NCBI GenBank assembly: GCA_937925895.1
Contig: CALANC010000229.1
Span: forward strand, 1-14,251
Direction: 5' to 3'
DNA from: an uncultured Desulfobacterales bacterium
GTDB taxonomy: Bacteria; Desulfobacterota; Desulfobacteria; Desulfobacterales; UBA11574
DNA length: 14,251 nucleotides
Below are positions 1 to 8,815 of the stretch, one piece after another. Made by a program: the position numbers and the translations under genes. Each line of letters begins with the position of its first letter. Position 1 is the first letter of the stretch. Below the pieces are notes generated by a model. It was not told where the DNA came from and did no database searches. It saw nothing but the letters and a program-made list of their open reading frames with translations.

Positions 1-355
1 TTTCGCCTTCCGTAATCCCGAGCTTTCTCTCGAAATTTTCCAGGATAATATCACCGGCCCTGACGTGGCAGGCTGTACCCAAACAGACCTTAACCGGGTG
101 TTTGCCGGGAGGATGAAATCTAAACTGGTTATAGAATGTGGCGACACCGTAAACCTCTGATGCATTGATTTCAAGGTATTCCGCCACCATAGTTAAGGTT
201 TTCGGAGGAAGATATTCAAGTTCTTCCTGGATCATCTGTAGGATAGGAATAAGGTTTCCTCTCTGTTTCTGATAATCCGTAAGGCGAGAGGAAACCTTCT
301 TTAAAGCAGCTATATCTTCAGCTGTTGATTCTTGGTTCATATGGGAAATTGACAT
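1..355 (-). CDS. NuoE/HndA-like [2Fe-2S] subunit of an NAD(P)H-linked oxidoreductase (partial)
   Basis: This is the N-terminal 118 residues of a thioredoxin-like [2Fe-2S] subunit, as in NuoE of complex I or HndA/HoxE of NAD(P)-linked hydrogenases and formate dehydrogenases. In that family the cluster passes electrons between a flavin subunit and the rest of a cytoplasmic or membrane-bound complex. The helical N-terminal region carries the family phrases LIPILQMIQEELEYLP (about 35-50) and EVYGVATFYNQF (about 67-78). The first two cluster cysteines follow in CLGTAC (C91, C96); the second CxxxC pair lies beyond the window edge. The gene is cut at base 1. The start is ATG at 355 or the in-frame ATG at 340; neither has a clear Shine-Dalgarno, and an in-frame stop lies just upstream of 355. 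It begins about 40 bases after the secreted-protein gene on the same strand. Whether it belongs to complex I or a hydrogenase cannot be told without the genes to the left. Confidence 0.88.
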   Translation of the reverse strand, partial: MSISHMNQESTAEDIAALKKVSSRLTDYQKQRGNLIPILQMIQEELEYLPPKTLTMVAEYLEINASEVYGVATFYNQFRFHPPGKHPVKVCLGTACHVRAGDIILENFERKLGITEGE

Positions 356-394
356 TAAAAAGAGTTATATGAACGCTATCAGAGTCTCAAAACC

Positions 395-1417
395 TTACCA
401 AAGAAAATCTCCACAATTATCACAGTCGTTTTCATAAACACCGTCTCCGTCAGTGTCCGCCTCAACCCTATACGTTGTCGAAGTAAGGAAAGTCAATTTG
501 GCCTTGGTGCTGAGGCCTGCCGAGCCGAGGTTTCCTGTAGCGACCAGAACACCACTGGAAGGATAATCATCAACGTCGTTAACCCTTATGGTTGTTTCTG
601 TGGTAACGGTAACGTAACCTTCAACGGGGTTATAGAAAATACCGGAAATTTGAAGATCAACAAAACCTGATCCCTCGGTCACGATTAACGTGTAATCTCT
701 TACCCAATACACTGGGTTGCCATCAGTGTTATACCTTACAAAGACATCCAAAGTTAAGGTGGACGGAGATCCCACGGTGTTGATAGACAAGGTGCCGTCG
801 AGAGTCAGCGAATTCCCTGCGGAGCTGACGGTGAGAGCAACAAAAGAAAAGCTAAAAGATAAGAGGGCATTGTCGTTGTTGACATCGACGGTGCCGGAAA
901 AAGTGACTGCTCCGGTGATGGTTGTTCCCTGGTTGCAGTAATTGCTAAAAGAGAAAGAACCCTCAAACAGGCCGGTACCCTCATTAAACTCAATGCTGTA
1001 AGCAGCGGTACCGCCACAATCGCCCACAATACCCGATACGGTCTCCGTGGCTCTGGAACCGCTTCCATCCGTAGCGGTCCTGAAATCAACTTGTTCCAGA
1101 GAGTCCGTCAATATATTGGACACTTTCAATAAAAGGGGATAGCCGGTTTGCTCATTTCCACTAGTCTGAAGGGAGGCAATGGTTGACATGGCATAGCCGG
1201 TGCTGCCGTTTGTGTAAGCGCCTGTGGCCAGAACTTGAGCATTTCCATCACTTATGCTGGCGAGGGTTTCCGAACCCGTGTAGGTGAGCCCGCTGGAACT
1301 GCCGCCACCGCTGCCGCCGCCACCTCCGGAACCGATGATGGCGACCAATCCAAACACAATTATACTCACCAGACAAATACTATGAAAGACTTTCAACCGC
1401 CCCTTTCTCTTTTTCAT
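395..1417 (-). CDS. Exported glycine-rich protein of unknown function with a calcium-binding-like C-terminus
   Basis: I do not recognise a named family. The 340-residue protein starts with a basic n-region (MKKRKGRLK) and a hydrophobic stretch (about 13-28), then a Gly/Ser tract (about 29-43), which fits an exported or surface-anchored protein. Position 30, where a lipoprotein of this style would carry its lipidated Cys before the glycines, is Ser, so lipidation is not supported. The remainder (45-320) is rich in Thr, Ser, Gly, Val and alternating hydrophobics, suggesting beta structure. Cysteines at 134 and 161 could form a disulfide. The C-terminus has DTDGDG (321-326) followed by Asp331, Cys332 and Cys335, resembling a single partial thrombospondin-type-3 or EF-hand-like calcium loop. 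The start is well supported: AGGAGG at 1426-1431 lies 8 bases before the ATG. It stands between a transporter and a redox subunit with no evident functional link. Confidence 0.75.
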   Translation of the reverse strand: MKKRKGRLKVFHSICLVSIIVFGLVAIIGSGGGGGSGGGSSSGLTYTGSETLASISDGNAQVLATGAYTNGSTGYAMSTIASLQTSGNEQTGYPLLLKVSNILTDSLEQVDFRTATDGSGSRATETVSGIVGDCGGTAAYSIEFNEGTGLFEGSFSFSNYCNQGTTITGAVTFSGTVDVNNDNALLSFSFSFVALTVSSAGNSLTLDGTLSINTVGSPSTLTLDVFVRYNTDGNPVYWVRDYTLIVTEGSGFVDLQISGIFYNPVEGYVTVTTETTIRVNDVDDYPSSGVLVATGNLGSAGLSTKAKLTFLTSTTYRVEADTDGDGVYENDCDNCGDFLW

Positions 1418-1468
1418 ACTGGGATCCTCCTATCATTAAAGTTTGAGTTTAATTGCAGTTATCCATAC

Positions 1469-1490
1469 AAAAAAAATTACCGGATGGCAA
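1469..1490 (-). terminator. Possible rho-independent terminator after the MFS gene
   Basis: Read on the minus strand, about 8 bases after the transporter stop codon, there is a 5-bp stem TTGCC/GGTAA (one G-U pair) with a 4-base ATCC loop, followed directly by eight T residues. The T tract and position fit an intrinsic terminator separating the transporter from the exported-protein gene. The stem is short, so this is only moderately convincing. Confidence 0.4.
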
Positions 1491-1497
1491 GTTGGTT

Positions 1498-2661
1498 TCA
1501 TTTTACACTCTTCCTTTGATCTACAAAACAGGTAAATTTGAACAGCAGACCCCCGGCCAGGGCAATGGCGCTGCTTATCATAAAAAGTGAAAACAAGCCT
1601 ATTATTTCGAATAGATAGCCATTAACAAAAAACCCTACCATTAAGCCCAACCCGTAAGTGACGGCATTGTTAATTGCCTGTCCCAGCGTCTTGGTTTCAT
1701 CAGGGGACAATGAATCAATGTATAGAATACTTGCAACGTGGAAGGTGCCGTAGGTGATGGCGTGTAAAATTTGTAATAAAAGAATCCCTGTCGGAGAGAT
1801 GACAAAATATAAAGCAAACCATCTCACGGCTGCTACAATGAAGGAAAAGACCAGGACATCTTCCAATTGAAATCGTCTGAATATGCTGTCAGAATTCAGC
1901 ATTATCAAAATTTCGGCAATTGATGCCAGCGCCCAGGCAATGCCGATAAATACATTCCCATATCCCAGATTTTCCAGATGGATGGAATAGAACCCATAAT
2001 AGGTTCCATGACTGACCAACATTAAAAAGGCGCAAAACAAAAAAAGGATTACCCGCCTGTTTAGAAAATCTTTGGCTTTGACAGTAAAAGATGTCTGTTT
2101 TTTAATCTGTATATCCGGAATTCTGCTGGAGATGAGGGCCTGTAGCAATGACATGCCAAAAATCAGGGCAAGAATTATTTCAATGGAATAAAGGTCGATG
2201 ACTTTTCCCACCACGATGACGATCATAATGAAAGCAAGAGAGCCCCAACTCCGGATTTTGCCGTAACTTTTCTTTTCCTTGCCGAGAATATCCATTGTGA
2301 AGGCTTCCAGAAATGAGATAATCGGGGTGTAAAAAATGCCGTAAAAAACGGTTATGACCAGCATGGGAATAAAATCTGTGGTAAAAAAGAAGAAAATCCA
2401 GATGGTTGTGCTCATTGCATTGCATAAAATGTATATGGGCCGTCTCATTTGAAAGCGATCTGCAAAGGCGCTCCAGACCAACGGAAATATAATAAGCGCC
2501 ACCGATCTTATGGCCGACAAGGTGCCTATCTCAAAACCGCTGAAATCGAGATGGTAGCAATACAAATTGAAGTAGGGCAAAAAAATGCCCATAATACCAA
2601 AATACAAAAAGTATTGAGAACCGATGACGAATTTATATGGGTTTTTGAAATCTCTATTCAT
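1498..2661 (-). CDS. Major facilitator superfamily transporter (MFS_1-like / HcaT-like)
   Basis: This is a 387-residue integral membrane protein, a normal length for a 12-helix MFS permease. Hydrophobic segments alternate along the whole chain, with a central hydrophilic loop around 185-200 (IPDIQIKKQ). The N-terminus (QYFLYFGIMGIFLPYFNLY, about 16-34) and the loop ADRFQMRRP between helices 2 and 3 (about 67-75) resemble the MFS_1-like group that includes the phenylpropionate permease HcaT and nucleoside/proton symporters. The loop corresponds to MFS motif A. Substrate cannot be told from the sequence. ATG at 2661 lacks a good Shine-Dalgarno but gives the expected cytoplasmic N-terminus. It is divergent from hsp20, with candidate promoters for both in the shared region, and is probably its own transcription unit given the possible terminator after it. 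Confidence 0.85.
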   Translation of the reverse strand: MNRDFKNPYKFVIGSQYFLYFGIMGIFLPYFNLYCYHLDFSGFEIGTLSAIRSVALIIFPLVWSAFADRFQMRRPIYILCNAMSTTIWIFFFFTTDFIPMLVITVFYGIFYTPIISFLEAFTMDILGKEKKSYGKIRSWGSLAFIMIVIVVGKVIDLYSIEIILALIFGMSLLQALISSRIPDIQIKKQTSFTVKAKDFLNRRVILFLFCAFLMLVSHGTYYGFYSIHLENLGYGNVFIGIAWALASIAEILIMLNSDSIFRRFQLEDVLVFSFIVAAVRWFALYFVISPTGILLLQILHAITYGTFHVASILYIDSLSPDETKTLGQAINNAVTYGLGLMVGFFVNGYLFEIIGLFSLFMISSAIALAGGLLFKFTCFVDQRKSVK

Positions 2662-2696
2662 ATTCGTTTAATACGGCATCGAAAGATAAAATACAA

Positions 2697-2726
2697 ATTT
2701 TATGTTCCTCTGTTGCGTATTCGCAA
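2697..2726 (-). promoter_or_regulatory. Candidate promoter for the MFS gene
   Basis: On the minus strand, TTGCGA (plus 2721-2726; 4 of 6 to the -35 consensus) is separated by 18 bases from TAAAAT (plus 2697-2702; 5 of 6 to the -10 consensus). Transcription would begin about 30 bases before the ATG at 2661. The -35 box lies inside the palindrome at 2712-2727. Predicted by eye only. Confidence 0.3.
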
Positions 2727-2727
2727 C
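2712..2727. repeat. Perfect palindrome (possible operator) between the MFS gene and hsp20
   Basis: GTTGCG-TATT-CGCAAC is a perfect 6-bp inverted repeat with a 4-base spacer. It covers the candidate -35 box of the leftward transporter promoter and ends 5 bases before the candidate -35 of the rightward hsp20 promoter. That is a reasonable place for a dimeric repressor or activator. It matches neither the long CIRCE element (9-bp arms, 9-base spacer) nor a sigma-32 promoter that I know. Confidence 0.4.
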
Positions 2728-2732
2728 TTATC

Positions 2733-2761
2733 TTTACAAAGCTTTGATTTGGTGTTATTTT
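2733..2761 (+). promoter_or_regulatory. Candidate sigma-70-type promoter for hsp20
   Basis: TTTACA (2733-2738, 5 of 6) and TATTTT (2756-2761, 4 of 6) are separated by 17 bases. The start of transcription would be near 2768, giving a leader of about 55 bases before the hsp20 ATG. I see no recognisable sigma-32 heat-shock promoter. Predicted by eye. Confidence 0.35.
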
Positions 2762-2822
2762 AGCTGGATCTGATATTTGGCAAGAGTAAAAAAGAAATGG
2801 TTAAATAAGGCAGGAGCTCAAA

Positions 2823-3269
2823 ATGGATTACATCAAAATACGATTCATAAAGGATTTTGATCAGATTGGTTCAAAGTTTGAAAAAACCATTGAGGACATG
2901 TTTCGATCGGTACACCCCATGTTCACAATAGCAGAGCGAAGATGGAAGCCTCAAATGGATATTTATGAAACCCCTGAAGAGATAATAATTCTTGCAGAAA
3001 TTGCCGGGGTTAACAAAGAAGATTTGGAACTTGAAATCAGCAGCAAGGCCGTTAAGATGTCTGGAAACCGTTCTGAATATCCCCGCGTTGAAAACGCGAC
3101 GTACCGCTTGGCTGAGATTCAGTATGGTAAATTTGAACGCATTCTGTATCTTCCGGCCCCTATTGATCCCGAAGTCGTTTCTGCATCATATTCAAATGGT
3201 TTTCTTCAGATTCGCCTTGCTAAATTTTTGCTGGATAAGACTCACAAAATACCAGTATCCGATGGATAG
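2823..3269 (+). CDS. Hsp20/alpha-crystallin family small heat shock protein
   Basis: This is an ATP-independent cytoplasmic holdase chaperone that binds unfolding proteins and keeps them refoldable. At 148 residues it is a normal bacterial length. The alpha-crystallin domain spans about 43-134. It begins with the typical phrase PQMDIYETPEEIIILAEIAG, continues with VNKEDLELEI and KMSGNR (78-83), and closes with the SYSNGFLQIRL strand (122-132), a variant of the family's NGVLxIxL. The C-terminal KIPV (142-145) is a variant of the I-x-I/V motif that mediates oligomer assembly. AGGAG at 2812-2816 lies 6 bases before the ATG and fixes the start. It sits 102 bases upstream of lon on the same strand. 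Chaperone and protease next to each other suggest shared use under protein-folding stress. The order is familiar in deltaproteobacteria, from memory. Confidence 0.93.
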   Translation: MDYIKIRFIKDFDQIGSKFEKTIEDMFRSVHPMFTIAERRWKPQMDIYETPEEIIILAEIAGVNKEDLELEISSKAVKMSGNRSEYPRVENATYRLAEIQYGKFERILYLPAPIDPEVVSASYSNGFLQIRLAKFLLDKTHKIPVSDG

Positions 3270-3371
3270 CCACGTTTTTCTCAGGTGCAATAAGATATTC
3301 ATACGATTCGTGCCGATTATCGGATTTCAACTTATGCAGATTAGATTGAAATATAATAATTGGAGGTTCTC

Positions 3372-5720
3372 ATGACAGAGCAGCAGGCATCACTAGAAAT
3401 AAGCGCTGAACAAATCCCTGAATTCCTACCTATCCTTCCATTGTTTGATACCGCGCTTTTCCCGAAAATGGTTTTGCCCCTTGTTGTTATGCAGGCGGAA
3501 TCGATCCAACTCGTCGATGAAGCCATGTCCCAGAGTCGAATAATTGGACTTCTAGTCGCAAAAAATCAAATCCAAAAGGATAATTATTCCCATGATGACC
3601 TTTATGCCGTAGGTGCGAGTGCTTTGATTCTTAGAATGGCAAAAACCGAAGATAACAAAGCCCAGTTGCTGGTCCAAGGATTAGGCAGGTTAAAGGTAAA
3701 AGAATATTTGCAAGGCAAACCATATCTCCAGGCTCGCGTGGAGCATATCAAAGATGTCGAAAAAAAAGGCAAGGAAATAGAAGCACTCATGTCCAATATG
3801 ATCAGCCAGTTCGGCAGAATAGCGGAGCTTTCTCCGGGCCTGCCCCAGGAAATCGTTGCCATGGCAAAATCCATACAGGAACCTGGTGTGTTAGCTGATC
3901 TGATTGCCTCTACCGTCAACACCAGCATTGAAGAAAAACAGGCCGTTCTGGAAATTTTTGATGTAAAAAAACGGTTAAAAGAAGTTACCAGAATCGTTAA
4001 CTATCAGCTGGAAATCCTTGAGCTTGGCAACAAAATTCAGACCCAGGTTAAAGGGGATATGGATAAAAGGCAAAAAGAGTATTATCTTCGTGAACAACTC
4101 AAAGCAATAAAGGAAGAACTTGGCGAGAAGGATGAACCTTCTGTTGAAGTTGACGACTACAGGGCAAAAATTGAGGAAAAAGACCTCCCCGAAGAGGCTC
4201 GCAAAGAAGCCGAGCGTGAATTAAACCGGCTTTCCCGTATGCACCCGTCTTCTGCGGAATATACGGTAGCATCCACCTACCTGGATTGGCTGACGGCACT
4301 TCCTTGGCATGAAAGTACGAAGGACAACCTTGATATAAAAACAGCTAGAAAGATTTTAGACCAAGATCATTATGGGCTTGAAAAAGCCAAAAAGCGGATC
4401 TTAGAATACCTTGCTGTACGTAAGCTGAAGCCCGAGTCAAAAGGGCCGATACTTTGTTTTGCCGGCCCCCCCGGTACCGGTAAGACCTCCTTGGGTCTAT
4501 CCGTAGCCAGAGCTCTTGGGCGCAAATTTTTCAGAATTTCACTGGGCGGTGTAAGAGATGAAGCCGAAATTAGGGGGCACCGGCGTACCTATGTGGGCGC
4601 CCTTCCCGGCCGGATTATTCAGGGAATCCGAAGATCAGAATCAAATAATCCGGTGTTTATGCTGGACGAAATAGACAAAGTAGGAAGTGATTTTCGGGGA
4701 GATCCATCATCAGCTCTGCTTGAGGTACTAGACCCGGAACAGAACTTTTCTTTTTCAGATCATTATCTTGATGTGCCGTTTGATCTATCCAAAGTCATGT
4801 TTATTACGACCGCGAATATTCTTGATACCATACCTTCCGCTTTGTTGGACAGGATGGAAGTTCTGAGACTACATGGATATACACTTGAGGAAAAATTAAA
4901 AATTGCCAAGCGTTATCTCATTCCACGTCAGAAAGATGCGCATGGCCTTAAATCCAATCAGATTTCATTTACAAAAGGTGCTGTAAAAAGGATAATTACC
5001 GGATATACCCGGGAGGCCGGGTTGAGGAATCTGGAAAGGGAAATCGCAACAGTTTGCCGTGGCGTGGCAGCAAATATTGCAGAAGGCAAGTCTAAGTCAA
5101 TATCAATCAAAGTTAATAATGTTTTTGAATACCTTGGACCAGTACGCATGACTTCGGAAGCAAAAGCCAGAACTTCCACACCGGGAGTAGCCACGGGGCT
5201 CGCTTGGACCCAGGCCGGAGGAGAGCTCCTCTTTATCGAAGCCACATTCATGAAAGGGAATAAAGGACTTACATTGACCGGTCAACTGGGAGATGTTATG
5301 AAAGAGTCAGCTACTGCAGCCTTGAGTTTCATTCGAGCGAACGCTTCTTCCTTGGGGATCTCCGAAGATTTTTTCCAAAATCACGATATTCATATTCACG
5401 TACCGGCCGGCGCTATTCCTAAGGACGGTCCTTCTGCCGGTGTCACCATGCTGACAGCGTTGGCATCTCTTCTGACCAAAAAAACCATCAATAAGGATCT
5501 TGCCATGACCGGCGAGATAACGCTTAGGGGTCAGGTTTTGCCGGTCGGCGGCATCAAGGAAAAAGTTCTGGCCGCTCACCGTGCCGGCATAAAAACGATT
5601 ATCCTTCCAAAGTGGAACGAGAAAGATCTCGAAGACATCTCTCAAGACGTTCAAAATAAGATTCATTTTTATTTTGTTGACAAAATGCAGGATGTTTTGA
5701 AGACTGCATTGACGAAATAG
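3372..5720 (+). CDS. lon: ATP-dependent Lon protease (endopeptidase La)
   Basis: Lon is a cytoplasmic hexameric AAA+ protease that unfolds and degrades damaged and regulatory proteins. Counting from ATG 3372, the 782-residue length matches E. coli Lon (784). The N-terminal substrate-binding domain starts with the characteristic [13 protein letters not shown] (about 19-31). The middle is a helical coiled region (about 200-300). The AAA+ module has Walker A GPPGTGKT (365-372) and Walker B VFMLDE (428-433). The C-terminal serine protease domain has DGPSAG with catalytic Ser688, and GGIKEK with catalytic Lys731. The Ser-Lys spacing of 43 is the same as in E. coli (679/722). TGGAGG at 3361-3366 places the start at ATG 3372 rather than the in-frame TTG at 3360. 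The gene is intact. It follows hsp20 and its stop codon touches the rlpA start, suggesting co-transcription. Confidence 0.97.
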   Translation: MTEQQASLEISAEQIPEFLPILPLFDTALFPKMVLPLVVMQAESIQLVDEAMSQSRIIGLLVAKNQIQKDNYSHDDLYAVGASALILRMAKTEDNKAQLLVQGLGRLKVKEYLQGKPYLQARVEHIKDVEKKGKEIEALMSNMISQFGRIAELSPGLPQEIVAMAKSIQEPGVLADLIASTVNTSIEEKQAVLEIFDVKKRLKEVTRIVNYQLEILELGNKIQTQVKGDMDKRQKEYYLREQLKAIKEELGEKDEPSVEVDDYRAKIEEKDLPEEARKEAERELNRLSRMHPSSAEYTVASTYLDWLTALPWHESTKDNLDIKTARKILDQDHYGLEKAKKRILEYLAVRKLKPESKGPILCFAGPPGTGKTSLGLSVARALGRKFFRISLGGVRDEAEIRGHRRTYVGALPGRIIQGIRRSESNNPVFMLDEIDKVGSDFRGDPSSALLEVLDPEQNFSFSDHYLDVPFDLSKVMFITTANILDTIPSALLDRMEVLRLHGYTLEEKLKIAKRYLIPRQKDAHGLKSNQISFTKGAVKRIITGYTREAGLRNLEREIATVCRGVAANIAEGKSKSISIKVNNVFEYLGPVRMTSEAKARTSTPGVATGLAWTQAGGELLFIEATFMKGNKGLTLTGQLGDVMKESATAALSFIRANASSLGISEDFFQNHDIHIHVPAGAIPKDGPSAGVTMLTALASLLTKKTINKDLAMTGEITLRGQVLPVGGIKEKVLAAHRAGIKTIILPKWNEKDLEDISQDVQNKIHFYFVDKMQDVLKTALTK

Positions 5721-5722
5721 TG

Positions 5723-6520
5723 ATGACATCTAAAATGATAAAAAGGTTATTCCCTTTAGTTTGTCGACCACTTTTTTTTTCCTGTATGTCGATTCTTCTT
5801 TTTTATGGGTGTGCAAGGGTAGCACCTCCCCCAACACCGCCTCCAATACCCTCTCCAAAAGCTCCCGCACACCCCAGACCTTACAAGGTCGGGAAAAATT
5901 GGTACCAACCGCTGCCACACGCAAGGGACTTTAGACAACGCGGAAAAGCATCTTGGTATGGAAAAAAATTTCACGGTAGGAAGACGTCCAGCGGAGAAAT
6001 TTATAATATGTATGCTATGACGGCTGCTCATAAAACCTTGCCGTTTGAAACACATGTCATGGTCCATAATCTTAAGAACAATAAAAAGATAAATGTAAGA
6101 ATCAATGATCGGGGTCCCTTTGTTCGAGGCCGGATTGTTGACCTTTCTTATGAGGCCGCAAAAAAGCTCGGAATTACAGATACTGGTACGGCACCTGTTG
6201 AAATCGTCGCTCTCGGTTCTGCCGGGAAGTCGAATTCAACAGGCGGTTCAGGCGGAACCGATAAACCATTGGATTACTATCGGGGGAATTTTACCATTCA
6301 GGTGGGTGCTTTTAGCGAATGGGATAACGCTGAAAAACTGAGGCGAAAGCTCGATCAATTATATAAGAATGCTCATATAAAAGCTCACTCTGATGGATTT
6401 GAAACCCTATACAGGGTGAGAGTCGGTAGAAGCTCGACTCTGGAACAGGCAGCAACATATGAAGAAATAATGATAAAAAACGGATTCGTCGATGCTTTTG
6501 TCGTCGCTGAAGACGATTAA
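5723..6520 (+). CDS. rlpA: RlpA-type septal lytic transglycosylase lipoprotein with SPOR domain
   Basis: RlpA proteins are outer-membrane lipoproteins that cleave peptidoglycan strands lacking stem peptides, often at the division septum. The signal peptide (about 1-29) ends in LFYGC, with Cys30 the probable lipidated residue. Phe at -3 is a little unusual for a lipobox. A proline-rich linker follows (34-53). The double-psi beta-barrel spans about 75-165, with ASWYG (76-80), Glu92, His103 and the Asp129 of NDRGPF. The spacing of Glu, His and Asp (11 and 26) equals that of the Pseudomonas aeruginosa catalytic residues as I recall them (E120, H131, D157). A Ser/Gly linker (164-180) leads to a C-terminal SPOR domain (about 188-262, NFTIQVGAF), which binds denuded septal peptidoglycan. 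The start could be GTG 5720, overlapping the lon stop by one base, or ATG 5723 or 5735; no strong Shine-Dalgarno is present, so translational coupling to lon is plausible. Confidence 0.93.
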   Translation: MTSKMIKRLFPLVCRPLFFSCMSILLFYGCARVAPPPTPPPIPSPKAPAHPRPYKVGKNWYQPLPHARDFRQRGKASWYGKKFHGRKTSSGEIYNMYAMTAAHKTLPFETHVMVHNLKNNKKINVRINDRGPFVRGRIVDLSYEAAKKLGITDTGTAPVEIVALGSAGKSNSTGGSGGTDKPLDYYRGNFTIQVGAFSEWDNAEKLRRKLDQLYKNAHIKAHSDGFETLYRVRVGRSSTLEQAATYEEIMIKNGFVDAFVVAEDD

Positions 6521-6618
6521 ACTTCTCGGTAGGTATCATCAAAGCTGTGAAGAAAACGGCATGACGTGAATTTTATACCTTAACTGGTTGATTAACTCAA
6601 GCAAAGACATCTTTTCCC

Positions 6619-8793
6619 ATGACGACTCTTGAAGGACATCTGGAAAGAATCACCTATTACAATCCTGAGAACCATTATACCGTAGCCCAGTTAAAAACCG
6701 GCATTACGAACCGCATGGTAACGGTTGTCGGATCTATGGCGGCTGTTCGTCCGGGGCAAACTTTAAGAATTCAAGGTTCATGGGTAACTCATTCTACCTA
6801 TGGCCGGCAGTTTAAAATCGAAACCTATGAAGTTGCTCTTCCTTCAACAATTGACGGCATGAGAGAGTACCTTGAATCCGGCATTATCAAGGGAATCGGC
6901 CCTTTAATGGCAAAGAGAATGACCAACAGGTTTGGGGAAAAAACTTTTGCAATCATAGAGAATAATCCGAATAAATTGCTTGAGGTTAAAGGTATTGGAA
7001 GGAAAAAAGCGGTTTTGATATTTAATGCCTGGGAAGATCACCATGTAGCCAGGGGTTTGATGCAATTTTTTCAAAAAATGGGAATGAAAACATCATATTG
7101 TGCTCGGATTCTCAGAAAATTCGGCAAGGAGGCCGTCAATATCATATCTAGTGATCCTTATCGCCTGTCAACGGATATTCCTGGGATCGGATTTAATTTC
7201 GCCGATACCGTAGCTTTGAAGTTGGGTATGGCAAAAAACGAACCCGGCAGGGTTAAAGCATGTATTATCCATTTGATGAAGCAACATGCCAATGAAGGAC
7301 ATGTTTTCTTTTATGAGGATCAGCTGCTGGACCAATGCCAAAATCGTTTTCAAATTAAAGATGAGAGAGTTCGTCATGCACTCGAAGCACTATCTGCTGA
7401 AAGAGAAATTGTGATTGGACACAGAGTCAGCGAGACAGGTGCCAGGACAGTTTATCTTAAGTCACTTCATATGGCGGAAACAGGAATAGCAAACAGACTC
7501 AAGGCCATGTTATCTTTGCCGGTAATCCCTCACCATATAGACACCCAACATATTTCAGCAGAAGTACAAAGAAAACTTGCTATACGACTTTCTCCGGAAC
7601 AGGTTAAGGTGCTCGGGAAAATTTTTTCCCATCGAGTGGTGATCATAACCGGCGGACCCGGAACAGGGAAGACAACCCTCATAAAATCCATTAACGCCCT
7701 TTTTTCAGCGCTTGGCAAAGGGGTGCTTCTTGCAGCACCGACCGGACGGGCGGCCAGACGACTGGCCGAAGTTACTCAAAAAGAAGCGAAGACCATTCAC
7801 AGGTTATTGGGATACAATTTCAAAAACGATCTGTTTGAAAAAAATCAAGACAACCCCCTTGATGCCGATGCCGTGATCGTTGATGAGGCGTCAATGGTGG
7901 ATACATTGTTGATGTTTCATCTTTTACGAGCTGTTCCTGTTACCGCCATGTTGATTTTAGTGGGTGATGTTTTTCAGCTGCCTTCCGTAGGGCCGGGAAA
8001 TGTGCTCTCGGACATGATAAAATCCGATCGAACACTGGTGTTCTACCTGAAAACAATATTTAGACAGACACAAGAGAGCCCTATTGTTATTAATGCGCAC
8101 AGGGTTCGTAATGGTGATTTTCCCGTCTTCGAGCCATGGAGTGAATTAGAGAACCTTTCTGAATTTTATTTTATTGAGCAACAGGATCCCCATAAAGTTG
8201 TGTCAGGAATTGTTGAATTGTGCAGCAAAGTTATTCCGAAACGCTTTGGCTTTGATCCTGTCCACGAGGTGCAGGTTTTGACCCCGATGCACAAGGGCCT
8301 CGTAGGAACGGCAAACCTCAACCAGGTTCTTCAAAAAACATTGAATCCAAACCCTATTGAGCTTGAAACCAACGGCGTCATATTCAAGCAGGGCGATAAG
8401 GTCATGCACTTGAAAAACAATTACCAGAAAGAGGTTTTCAACGGGGACATCGGCATAATTAGGACCATTGACCGGAAAGAAGAAGTGGTAGCGGTTGATC
8501 ATTACGGCAGGATCGTCACCTATGACTTTGCAGAGATGAACGAACTGTCTATGGCTTATGCCACAACGGTACACAAATCACAGGGATCGGAATACCCTGC
8601 AGTCATATTACCTATAATGACACAACATTATATGCTTTTGCAGAGAAACCTGTTATATACAGCGATTACAAGGGCCAAAAAACTGGCAATTCTAACGGGC
8701 ACTAAAAAAGCCTTGAGTATTGCCCTCAGAAACAACAAGCCCAAAGAGCGTCTTTCGGGTCTTGACTTCAGACTTAGCCCGAATTTCTCCTGA
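6619..8793 (+). CDS. recD2: RecD2-type ATP-dependent DNA helicase (superfamily 1)
   Basis: RecD2 is a 5'-to-3' DNA helicase that works without RecBC and takes part in DNA repair and replication-fork maintenance. At 724 residues it is close to the Deinococcus RecD2 length. The N-terminal OB-like region (LEGHLERITYYNPENHYTVA) and helix-hairpin-helix repeats (about 80-135, with GIIKGIGPLMAKRM and LLEVKGIGRKKA) are typical. The helicase core has motif I GGPGTGKTT (345-353), motif II DEAS (422-425), motif III GDVFQLPSVGPG (449-460), motif V TTVHKSQGSE (649-658) and motif VI YTAITRA (680-686). No RecB or RecC gene is visible. ATG 6619 has no obvious Shine-Dalgarno but gives the family N-terminus. 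It lies 98 bases after rlpA on the same strand. Confidence 0.94.
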   Translation: MTTLEGHLERITYYNPENHYTVAQLKTGITNRMVTVVGSMAAVRPGQTLRIQGSWVTHSTYGRQFKIETYEVALPSTIDGMREYLESGIIKGIGPLMAKRMTNRFGEKTFAIIENNPNKLLEVKGIGRKKAVLIFNAWEDHHVARGLMQFFQKMGMKTSYCARILRKFGKEAVNIISSDPYRLSTDIPGIGFNFADTVALKLGMAKNEPGRVKACIIHLMKQHANEGHVFFYEDQLLDQCQNRFQIKDERVRHALEALSAEREIVIGHRVSETGARTVYLKSLHMAETGIANRLKAMLSLPVIPHHIDTQHISAEVQRKLAIRLSPEQVKVLGKIFSHRVVIITGGPGTGKTTLIKSINALFSALGKGVLLAAPTGRAARRLAEVTQKEAKTIHRLLGYNFKNDLFEKNQDNPLDADAVIVDEASMVDTLLMFHLLRAVPVTAMLILVGDVFQLPSVGPGNVLSDMIKSDRTLVFYLKTIFRQTQESPIVINAHRVRNGDFPVFEPWSELENLSEFYFIEQQDPHKVVSGIVELCSKVIPKRFGFDPVHEVQVLTPMHKGLVGTANLNQVLQKTLNPNPIELETNGVIFKQGDKVMHLKNNYQKEVFNGDIGIIRTIDRKEEVVAVDHYGRIVTYDFAEMNELSMAYATTVHKSQGSEYPAVILPIMTQHYMLLQRNLLYTAITRAKKLAILTGTKKALSIALRNNKPKERLSGLDFRLSPNFS

Positions 8794-8815
8794 ACAGCAC
8801 CAGGTGAGGTCTCTC

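Noticed and set aside
1235..1519. Plus-strand open frame opposite the exported-protein gene.
   Set aside because: Its repetitive Ala/Thr composition is a reflection of the Gly/Ser tract on the other strand, and it lacks a ribosome site.
3352..3357. TATAAT just upstream of lon.
   Set aside because: No acceptable -35 box at 16-18 bases. Transcription would start inside the lon ribosome site at 3361-3366, removing it.
5772..5780. Run of nine T residues in the signal-peptide region of rlpA, considered as a phase-variation tract.
   Set aside because: It encodes the normal Leu-Phe-Phe of a hydrophobic core and the frame is intact; nothing else suggests phase variation.
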